A stretch of DNA of 64,000 bases, taken from assembly GCF_954871325.1 (NCBI RefSeq), contig NC_088777.1, positions 15,725,366 through 15,789,365 of the forward strand, read 5' to 3'. Within the stretch, counting starts at the first letter, position 1; every line of letters begins with the position of its first letter. The DNA is from Gordionus sp. m RMFG-2023 (lineage: Eukaryota > Nematomorpha > Gordioida > Chordodea > Parachordodidae). Positions 36,801 through 48,800 of this stretch are shown here, piece by piece. The translations under genes were made by a program, and so were the position numbers. The notes beneath the pieces are model-generated. The model was not told the origin of the DNA and made no database searches. It was given only the letters and a program-made list of their open reading frames with translations.

Positions 36801-39800
36801 AATAATTGTATATACCTCAAGACTTCACGATTATTGGGTTCCAACACATATGCATTTGTAACCAGATAAAAAATATAATATAGTAAATTTTATAATATCA
36901 AAAATTTTACTAAAAATGAGATTAAAGATATTTCAAAATGAGAGGGATGTTAGATTTTTAAGCATTCGTCTGGAATATCGATGGTTTTGCTCGATGTGGT
37001 TCGTTTTTTTAAAATTTCCATGGTTGTAGTGCTTGCCCTAAAATTTTGTTGATTGTAGTTTGCTGTAAATATATTGTGTAAATTGAAAGTATAAAATAGA
37101 ATTTACTGATAATGGTATCGGATCTTTGATGGTTTTGCTCAATATGATTCGTTTTTTTAATTTCCATGGTTGTAGCGCTTGCCCTAAAATTTTGTTGATT
37201 GTAGTTTGCTGTAAATATATTGTGTAAATTGAAAGTATAAAATAGAATTTACTGATAATGGTATCGGATCTTTGATGATTTTGCTCAATACGATTCTTTT
37301 TTTAATTTCCATGGTTGTAGCGCTTGCCTAGTTTGCTGTAAATATATTGTGTAAATTGAAAGTATAAAATAGAATTTACTGATAATGGTATCGGATCTTT
37401 GATGGTTTTGCTCAATATGATTCGTTTTTTTAATTTCCATGGTTGTAGCGCTTGCCCTAAAATTTTGTTGATTGTAGTTTGCTGTAAATATATTGTGTAA
37501 ATTGAAAGTATAAAATAGAATTTACTGATAATGGTATCGGATCTTTGATGATTTTGCTCAATACGATTCTTTTTTTTAATTTCCATGGTTGTAGCGCTTG
37601 CCCTAAAATTTTGTTGATTGTAGTTTGCTGTAAATATATTGTGTAAATTGAAAGTATAAAATAGAATTTACTGATAATGGTATCGGATCTTTGATGATTT
37701 TGCTCAATACGATTCTTTTTTTTAATTTCCATGGTTGTAGCGCTTGCCCTAAAATTTTGTTGATTGTAGTTTGCTGTAAATATATTGTGTAAATTGAAAG
37801 TATAAAATAGAATTTACTGATAATGGTATCGGATCTTTGATGATTTTGCTCAATACGATTCTTTTTTTTAATTTCCATGGTTGTAGCGCTTGCCTTAAAA
37901 TTTTGTTGATTGTAGTTTGCTGTAAATATATTGTGTAAATTGAAAGTATAAAATAGAATTTACTGATTATGGTATCGGATCTTTGATGGTATTGCTCAAT
38001 GTGGTATCGTTATTAATTTGTAGCGACAGAATTTAATATGTCGATATACCACATTAAGAGTAAATACTCTATTATCATTCAAAAGTGTGCCCTGGTATTT
38101 TGTAGGTAATATTTTTATTTTCATATTTTTTTAAAATCTGCAACGTGTTAGAGCGACATAGAGCTAACCATGGGAAAACACAGGTTCAGGAAGAAAGAGG
38201 CCGACATTGTCGAATGTTTGACCTTGACTTTTGTTTATAGTGATAACAAAAGCAGGAATTATAGGAAATTGGCGTCTTTTTAATATGAAAGGCAACCGGG
38301 AATCGCTCGGGGAAAGATCAATTCGAGGAATAAAAACGCGATGGCCATTATGCGTTCCTGATAATATTTCAGAATCTATGAAATTATCATGTAAATTTTT
38401 GATAAGAAGTCGTGTCCCATTGCATAAGCCTCTGCTGGGATTCATGTTATGAAGAAGCATTATTATTGTCCCAACTTTAAGATTTAAAATATGAGGAGGC
38501 ATTCCTGATGGGGTTTGAGAATGAAGAAATTCAATGGGGAAATTAAGTAAATCCTCAGGATTATCTGTTTGTATAGAATCGGCGCTAAAATATATCTTAG
38601 AATTTCCTGGTAGTTTTTGAATAATTTCGTTATTTAAATTTAGGGCTATGTTATTTTTAGTGGTTAATATAATTTTTTTTGAAAATAGGTTAATATCAGA
38701 TATTTGTATGGAGTCTCCATATATTGATTTGATTGATGAATTTTCTAATAATGAATTTGGGATTTCAATCGAATCTGGAGGGAGTAAAGGATTGGAAACA
38801 TTTGATAAAGATTCTCCAACATTCAAAAGCCAGGAATTATACTCAACATCTTCAAAAGATAACCGCATATTTTCATTCAGGTGGATAACTTTAAAATAAA
38901 CTAATAAATCAGAAGACTTAAGACGCGATTCAATAATATATGCTTTTGAACTGTTTGGAATGACAGGTAAAGTTTGCCTAAAATCGCCGCCCAATAATAT
39001 AACTTTACCACCGAATGGGAACTGTATTTGCATTATATCTTTAAGTAATCTATCGATACAGCGTAAAGCGTATTTAGTCATCATTGTGGCTTCGTCGATA
39101 ATAATTAATTTGGACCTTTTAATAACAGTAGCATCAGGGGAATGAAGACTCATGCGAGATACAGAGTTATCAACAATCGGAATAGGTAATTTAAATCCAC
39201 TATGTATTGTTCTACCCCCTTTTAAAAGAATAGCGGCAATGCCTGTTGTTGCAAACGGTAAAACTATTTGGTTGCGTCCTCTAATGTAGCACATTAGGGT
39301 ATTATACAAAAAAGTTTTTCCCGATCCACCTGGACCATCAATATAAAAACAACGCTGAGGAAAATCATTATTTTCGATAGATTGAACGATTAAATCAAAG
39401 GCTGATTTTTGTAAAAAATTTAATTTAGTAATTAGTTTCAATGCCTCAGCTGCCTCAAGATCATTATTATAAAAATCATCCTGAGCTATTAAAGTAGGAA
39501 CAGGCAAATTGAAATTACTACAACGAAAACCATGGTCGTGCAATACTTTTTCTATATCTGATAAGGCCATATTAATTGCAATAGAATCTGTATGGGTATG
39601 TGCGAAATCTTCTATCATATATTTTTTAAATTTTTCCCAGAGGTTATTTGGATTTTCTGGCTGACAAAAAATACAAATAAAGGCAAAAGATTGACGCAAC
39701 TGTATGGGCATTAAAAATGTTGACGCTTCTTCCATAAATGCTTCCCATTCCTTGTCATCAACCAATAAATTTCTTTTAAAAGCCGCCTCTTTAAAAGTAT

Positions 39801-42800
39801 TATATAAAACTCCATTTACAGTTCTCAAATATTCAAAACTTGTGGCGCCAACAACATGAAGTAATAGTAAACGTAGGAAAAATCTCTCGCCGGATTTAGG
39901 ATCAACAGTATACATCCTTGAAATTATATTGTTTTGTCTTTGCCTTGGTTTCCACTTATTAGCGCTGAAAGTATAATGATATGGTATAGTGACATATAAA
40001 TATTGACGGGCATTAACATCATTTTTATTTAATTCAAACCAGGCAGTTAATGTAGTATTTCTGCTGGCAGATTTCTCTAATGCCTGACGTTCTTGTCCTT
40101 CTATAAAATATACCGGTTGATGAAATGGCAAGTGTATTGCTAATCGATTTATACCGTGAGATCGATCATGCATACGATTTCCTAATAATCTCCACATGGC
40201 TTCACATGCACTTACATATCGGGCATTTATATGCATTCTAATTTCATCATGAGATTGAAGCGAATTAGTTTTAAGATCTATATTAGCGCAGTCGTATCCT
40301 TTGTAAACGTACTTAAAAATATATTTGACGGATTTTATTGATGTACATATTTCAACATTTATGTGTGCATTAAATTTTAATAATAGATATTTGTTATAAG
40401 GGATTACGTATCGATTATCAACTGGCTTACCTCCGACATGAATAAAACCCTTATCTCTACGTTGATAAAATGGATATCCATTCGCATTGTGTTGAGATTC
40501 TTTTTGAAAATCTTTCGGAAATTTTTTTGTACACGAACCATTTTCCATGCATGGTGAGTGAGGATTCAAAATACCACATGGTCCATGTATCATAAAGCGA
40601 GTTACAATATCATATAATCGGGGTTCGATATTTTTATCTGGGATTTCAGCTCGAACAAAATTATCTACACACTCGGTTGTTTCAATTTTATTATTTTCGC
40701 TTAATATAATGAGCAGATGAGCATGAGGTAATCCTCTCTTTTGAAATTCTATGGTATAAACATACGCCGAACATTTGCCAAAGAAATCTTTTTTAATAAT
40801 ATCGTGTAATAATTCAGATAATTTTAAATGAAAAACTCTAGCTAATAAATCAGGTCTATCCGAAGGGTTCTGTCCTTTATAAAGATTTTCTTTAATTTCC
40901 CTCCAATTGGGATTGCATGTAAAAGTTATAAATAAATCAGGCTTACCAAACTTAGAAACGATAGCCATAGCATCATGATATCGTTCACGCATGTTTCTTT
41001 CGGACCCCTGAAAAGAAGAAGGCAAAATAACGGCTCTTCCTAGAGGTAAATTAGTATTATCATTTGCTTTAGAAATATGATCCATAAGCCCTGAATATTC
41101 CTCTACACGTAATTTTGATTGGTTTAATTTTATATAATTCCAATTATTAGCTTCGACTTGGAGGTAAGAATCAACAACATATTGATGAAATAATCGCCCA
41201 GCATAAAGAATAGGATTAAAAATGTTAGCACGAATAGCTAACCTTGATATTTTAAATTGTAACAGTTATATTTGATCTTGTTCCCTTGTTAAATGGCCCA
41301 TTAAATTTCATATCCGTATGCCATCCATGATCACCATAAGGAAATAGTAAAGGATACACCATAGGATCTAAATTTGGGCTAAGAATATTTAAGATAACTA
41401 AATTTGAATCATCATTTCGTGGATAAACTTTAACATCACGTTGAAAAGGTGGTTCTCCATCATCGTTATTAAAAATCATTGCTACTTCATCAATAGTAGG
41501 AATATTAAATCTTCTTCTATCATTAGCACGATCACGGCGAAAAGCATATTTACCTTTGATATAGGACGGTTTTCTAACCTAGCTTTCATTTCTTCGGCCT
41601 TCTCAACCTCACCCAATGTTTTAAAGCTAATAGCATATGGATTTATTTGACGAATTAAAATATCAAGTTTTTTTAATAAATGAATATCACAGGCTGAATT
41701 TTCTTTTAAAAGTACACGATTTTCAATAGCCTGAGATGTTTCAAGAACATATAATTGTGCATATTTTGGGGAAACGCCATTAGGAGGATATAAATGTGAA
41801 GTTCGATGATAAATTTGACCATGAACCCTAAAACAGTATGGGCCTTTATTTAATAAATTATCATTTTTAGCCCCCATCGAGGCAAAGGCCAAGGAGCTGT
41901 TGTATGAGCGGATATTCTGAGAGAAATTTTTATAATAATGATTGTCTAAATTTGAAAGTAAATCTTTTAAAAAATCTGGATATTGTGGCAATAAAACACG
42001 ACCTTTGTGGCAGCAATTTTTAAATTTTCCATCAGATGGTTTTTCAGAAATAAAATTTAATGCATTACAATATGGGCATAGAATATTTAATGGCCCACAG
42101 TAATGTTCAACTTGTTCTTGATTTTCAGTATCTTCAAGATGACTGGATGTTGAAGCAAATTGTTTATTTCCAGTATCTTCAAGATGGTTGGATGTTGTAG
42201 GAATAAGACTTTGCTCGTTCCTTTTCTTGATACGACAAAGTGCCTGTCTCTTTCTAGCTTTCTCCTTATGTTGATTTATTATTAAAATTTAAAAATATAA
42301 GAATTACTCAATTTTATAAAAATAAGTTTAGTTTAAAATATTTATTATTGTGGACATAAAATAAAATTACTAAATATATACTTCATAAACATATTTATAA
42401 AAAATAATGGAAAATATTAGAATAGCCCCTCACCTAATAAATATATATTTCGGAATCACATCTTATAAGATAGGAAAAATCTGATTCCTCGTCATTCTTG
42501 ACGGGCTATCAGCTAACATACAATACAAATTAAAAAAAATATAAAATTTACTCTTGTTGAAGCAATAATGCCTTCTTTAGATTTTGGTAGTATGAAACAT
42601 TCCATTGTTTGGTTTTGTTGAATGGTATCTTGTGTAGGAATCTAAAAAAATAATAAAATAGATTTTAATGGCCCACAGTAATGTTCAACTTGTTCTTGAT
42701 TTTCAGTATTTTCAAGATTAAGATGTGTAAATTGAAAGTATATGGTTTTGCTCGATGTGGTGTCTGTTAAAAAATATAATTATTTACTGATGATTGAAGG

Positions 42801-45800
42801 TTTTGCTCGATGTTGTGTCTGTTAAAAAAATATCAATTATTGTAATTATTATATTATTATATGTTTTGTAATTGTTTTTTGTATTGAAATTCTTTTTTTG
42901 AAAATGGCGGTTCGATTTGGTTTATGAATGCGTGTTTGATATGTTTAAGCTATGATGATTTTTATTTAATATATATATTATAGATTTGAATTCCTTAGCT
43001 CTTATAGGATTATCTGCAAACATTTTTTTCATACTAATGTTCCTTCCTGCCTATTGCCTCAAAATACTTCTGAAATGCTTTCCATGATTTATAGGAGATT
43101 AAATCCATTTTGCTAATATGATCTAAATTGGCTTAAAATTGCTATGATAGATAGATAGATAAATTATAGATATATAGAAAGAACAATATATTTGACATCA
43201 ATTAAGACAAAATATTTACATTTCAACTTAGAAATAAATGCTATTTAAAATAAAATATAATATTATAGATGGCGCTAAATATCATGGAGATTAAAACTAC
43301 AATTTAACATATACTTCCGAATTTGTTAATATTAATTAAATATTATTAAGAATCACTCCCTATTTAAGTAGGACAAACGTCCAATAATTAATAAAGAAGT
43401 TCAATATTACATAATATATTAACAAAATTATAATTGACTATTATCAGGTAAAATAATTGACTATATAATGTCACAGTTGTGACTGTAACTGTGACAAGCC
43501 TTTTATTATATAAGATTATAAAAATAGATTTATTGATTTGATGTTTTTTTAATAAAAAAATGATATGCTGCTATTGTTGGGTTGTATTATAATATTATTT
43601 TTGTTACAATTTATTAGTTATTTTCACACGCCCAAAATTTTAAGCAAAAATAATTTTTTAAGTTCAAAAATAATAAGAATTTTAAATTTTCTTTGTATTT
43701 GAGGGAATTTTTGGAGAATTTTCTTATAATAAACAATATTTGAGGTGAAATCTTTTATGTTTTTTTAAATCATCTTTGTAAAATAATCTATATTTTTGTA
43801 TATTAAAAGAGGTGGTTTTTTCAAAATAATTTTTAAAAATATTTATATTAAACTTTTTTATGCTAATAATTTTTAAAAATAATTATAATAATTTTTAATA
43901 TGTATTCTTAAGGAAAATATTTTAATGTGACAATTGCCATATTCGTTTTTTTAAACATTTTTGAAACTTTTTGACAAATTTATATTGTAAAGAGGTTAAA
44001 TTACAAATTCAATGAAGATATAACACATAAATGTGACAATTGTCATAATCGTTATTTTTAAAGATATTAGATTTTTTTTTGACACTAATGGACAAAAATA
44101 TATATTGTAAATATGTTTAAATAAAATTTTATAAAGATGTACTATAGATAAGTGACAATTGTCATAATCGCTATTTTTGAAATTTATTTAATTTTTTTAC
44201 GCAAATGGGTGTAAATATAGATTCTAAACATGTTAAATTAAAATTTCAGTGAAGATGTACTATAGATAAGTGACAATTTTCATAATCGTTATTTTTAAAG
44301 TTTTTTGAATTTTTTTGACGCAAATGGGTAAAAGTATATATTGAAATAAAATTTTATGAAGATGTATTATAGATAAGTGACAATTGTCATAATCGTTATT
44401 TTTAAAGTTTTTAAAATTTTTTTGATGTAAATGGGCTAAAATAAGTATTGCTAACATGTTTAAATAAAACTTCAGTGAAGATGTACCCTAAAGTGATGAA
44501 GATGTACTATAGATAAGTGACAATTGTCATAATCGTTATTTTTAAAGTTTTTAAATTTTTTTTGATGTAAATGGGCTAAAATAAGTATTGCTAACATGTT
44601 TAAATAAAACTTCAGTGAAGATGTACCCTAAAGTGACAATTGTCATAATCGCTATTTTTGAAGTTTATTTAATTTTTTTACGCAAATGGGTATAAATATA
44701 GGTTCTAAACATGTTAAATTAAAATTTCAGTGAAGATGTACTATATAGATAAGTGACAATTGTCATAATCGTTATTTCTAAAGTCTTTTGACGCAAATGG
44801 GTGTAAAATTAGTTTGTTGTAATTTATTTTATAGGTATAGAAAATAAATATAAATCATTATTATTTTTAAGCTAAAGATAATTTGATTGATAAATAATTA
44901 TTCATTAACTCAATATTTTTCAGAGAATTCGATGTAAATATTAATTAATTTTTTTATTAAATATTTTTAAAGCTGGTTTTTATTCATGTTTTTGAATTTT
45001 TAAATGTGGTTTTTGTAAATAATAATTTTTTTATCAGATAGATGCAAAGGTGTCATTTGCATAGTCCGATTTTTTAAAATAGAAAAATTTCATCCTGGCT
45101 CCGATTTTCAAAAAAATAATTAGGCCTGTCCAGGATTTCGTACTATAACTATATATTCAGGGCCGGCTCGTCCCTTTAATGTTATTTTTGGTCTAACTAA
45201 ACACCATCTTTCAATCGTTTAAGTTGATTATTGATATTTCTATCTTCAATATCAACAAATATTTTACCTTATAATATATATATATATTTTGCTCCTTATG
45301 GAAAATCCTCTCGTTAAGCCACATGAGTGGCCTCCAGAACTCTTAGGTAGCTCACATGCTTATTTTTAACTATAAATATATTTAAAAAATCTTCCACTCC
45401 AGTCTAGTACTTTTTAATGCATATTATTAATATTTAATTTTTTAAATAACTTATACATTTTAAGAAAATATTAAAAATACAATACATCTAGGATTAATTT
45501 TCTTTAATGCCGCTACGTCTATTTGTTATATAACTGAATTAAATAAAGAATTCATATATTTATGAACAGCAGTTTAACCTAGCGTTGTAAACGCTCATTT
45601 TCAGGTGATTTTTAAAAACGGCTAACTCAATTTTTCCAGAAGAATATTACGCAAACCTGAAGATTTTGCTCATAGAAGGAACAAAGGTATAGACGTATAC
45701 TTTTTTAAATCTAGAGGCTTAGGCAATATTTTTTTGGCTAAAATATTGAGTTAGCCGTTTTAAAAAATCGGCTCAAAATCAGCCATTTAACAACAATATT

Positions 45801-48800
45801 ATAACCTGGAAATCCATATATCATTATTTCTCAAGATAATAAAAATAAAAAACAAAAGTTTGCCATACCGATGAAATAAGTGTCGTATACCTTTTTTAAT
45901 TATGGGATCTTCCTTTTGGCTTAAGCCTGAGTCAATTTTTGATTCAAAAACAAGCTGAGTTTAGGACTAAGCCGGCTTGGCTCAGCCGTTTAACAACGCT
46001 AACAAATAAATAAATTTCGAATCAATAGTCGGCTTGATCTAAGTCCTAAGCCGACTCGAGCTAAATTTGACTCAAAAAGCCGGCTTGAGTCAATTTTAGA
46101 CTCAAAAACTAGATGAGTTTTCAGCCGTTTAACAACACTAATCTTAAATAAATTTCGGCTTGAGCCAACGGCTGAGCCAGCCGGCTTGATCCTGAGCCGA
46201 ATTTTTGGCTCAAAAACTGGCTGAGTTTTCAGCTAAGCTGGCTTAGCTCAGCCATTTAACAACACTAGATGTAACTAAAACTATGTCAAAACATTTTTGA
46301 ATAATTATTTTTACCTATTTTTAATTTAAAAATATGGAATGAGTATTATAACAATTGTCACCTTTACAGGTAGTATATTATCATTGAAATTATATCTGAA
46401 CATGCTTAAAATACTTATTCCAGCTTATTTTACTAAAATTATTTTTAAAGGTTCTGAGATGAGTTTTATGACAATTGTCACCTTTATATATTTTACAATC
46501 ACTGAAACCATCTCGAAACATGCTCAAAATATTTATTCTAGCATATTTTAACTAAAATTATTTTAAAAGGTTCTGTGATGAGTATTATGACAATTGTCAC
46601 TTTTCTAGTTTACATTAAATATCAATACATTAAAATTATGTCAAAACATTTTTGAAATTTTACTTATTCAAAATATTTACCATGAATTGTCACATTTACA
46701 AAGTAAAATTATTCAAAAATTTTTAAAATCAAAAAATAAAATATTAAAGATTTTACTTGAATCATTTTATTTTAAAAAAATCACAAAAGATTTGCTCAAA
46801 AAAGATTTTTCGATCAAAAATCTTTTGAGTTATAATCAAATGCTCATTTGAAGATTTTTGTTAAACCCTGGTTACAATTTAAGCAATATCATTAATTCTC
46901 ATAAATTTCCGCTAATTCACTGTTATTTCCAATAATGCCTATGAAAAAGTTACTGCAGTAAAAATTCTGTCAATTCATTTTATTTTACACTACTTTAAGC
47001 TAACCACTCGAAATCTATAAGTAAACATAGTAGTTGCCAATATCATATCTTTAAAATATATCAATATTTTGAAAATAATTTTTTTGAATTAAATTCTTAT
47101 TTTAAAAAAAATATATAAGCAAACAATAGAAAAATCAATTTCTAAAACCAGACGCCGAAAAAGGGTGGAAAAAGATAGAACCACAATTTTGGAATCCGCA
47201 ATAGAAAACGATGAAATTATTAGTACTAATTTATGCGAAGATTCCGACACAGTCGCCGATATGCCGAAAGAGGATATACCAGACAAAATCATTAGTATTA
47301 ATTTGTGCGAAGATTCCGACACAGTCGCAGACACACCGAAAGAGGATATACCAGACAAAATAGATGCCAAGTACAACCATTGCTAAATTTTTTATATTGA
47401 AACAAAAATAAGAAGTAAATTCAATACATTAATACTAACTTAGACTGACTAATTAAAATCACGGACATGGATTGAAACGTTCTGGGTATGGCAATTGGGG
47501 GAAAGTATGGAAAACTATCAGAATAATAATGGCGATACCGGAAACGTTCCCAGAACAGTGCTGGAACGTTCCAAAAAATATTATAATAATGGCTCATTTA
47601 TATATATATTCTTTTTTCTTTCTTTAATTCCAGTTTGCTTCACATGTACTCATTATATATCATCTATTTTAGATTATGATTTTTCTTTAAAAAGTTCCTC
47701 TGAAAAATCATGTTTTTTAGTGAAAATTGTCTTTTTTTATTTCCAATTTTTTGAGAATTTCTAAAATGAGCCCCCCTGAAGTTGAAAAGTAAACGACGTG
47801 GTTACATTATGTTATGTTTATTCAGTTCAATTATTTCTTTATTTAAATTAATTTGATTGAAATTAATTCTCAAAAGAAGAATAATAAAAAAAAATAACCT
47901 GATCAAATTTAGTAAATAGAATTTTATTAAAAATATTGATTTAAATCGCTGATTTTTTTAAAAATTCTAGAATTGTTAGTCTAGGTCGGTATAATGTCAT
48001 TGGGCCAACTATTTGTCAACATTAACTGATAATAGAAATATAAAAGTGGGATTAAACAAGTAGATATGTTTTATTGTCTTTAACGTTTTTTTAATTATAA
48101 ATTTGCTATATAAATTTGCTATATAAATTTTTTAGCGATACTATCATGATATTTGACCATTGCACAGACGAGCCTGCCACCCAGGAGCCTTTGAATCAAG
48201 TAATTATTTTTTTATCTTAAGTTAACATAATTTTATACTAAATTGTGAACCCTAATTAGGGTTCATAAATTTAAAATTGTTTATTTGGGCATTTTGGGAA
48301 CACAAACCAAACATTTATTTATGGATCTTTTATCAATCCTGGTTTTAGATCTGGGCGGACTCAAACTCTCTTGTTTAAGTTTCTGCTAATTCAAATTTGA
48401 GTTCGCAGAGCCTTATTTTTTTAAAGGTAAGACTAGGACAGAGTTACACAAACTATTTCAGAGTTTAATTACTATAGTATTATCTATTCTAGAGATCTGC
48501 ATCGGGCCTAAATATCACTAGGCCCGGCCCAATAAATAAATGTCATAGCCCTAACCTAAATAATTTTTAAAATAGGCCCATTCTACTGGGCCGGGCCTTG
48601 CAGATCACCAATCTATTCTATTTTTGTATAAAATAAATGCATTTTTATTCCAAAAAATATATATTATGAAAAGGGCAATAAAAGCCAGGAAGAAACAATT
48701 TCATCTGCCCAATCCTATAATGTTGAAAAAAAGTTGGCAGACTGCACAAGTCAGTTGCAAACTACACAGAACTATAACGATAGCAGACAAGAAATAAATC

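Larger units (their letters stand above)
36484..42516 (-). mobile_element. Helitron, nearly intact, with hairpin ends on both sides
   Basis: Rolling-circle transposon in antisense orientation in the long INCENP intron. On the minus strand it ends CCCGTCATTCTTGACGGG, TTATTAG, CTAG then T: the Helitron 3' signature. Unusually the other end (42488-42516), read on the plus strand, has the same hairpin (CTCGTCATTCTTGACGGG) followed by CTATCAG and CTAA, so the element has inverted ~35-bp ends. It encodes a Rep/helicase protein at 38164-42280 and has an array of ~147-bp repeats near its 3' end. A duplicated piece of its 5' coding region lies just outside at 42660-42710. Confidence 0.8.

Noticed and set aside
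37302-37878. Three overlapping ~91-94-codon frames in the tandem array
   Set aside because: They repeat because the DNA unit repeats; the unit is noncoding array sequence at a Helitron end.
36965-38025. CRISPR-like array
   Set aside because: Units are adjacent with no unique spacers and the genome is eukaryotic; it is an ordinary tandem repeat.
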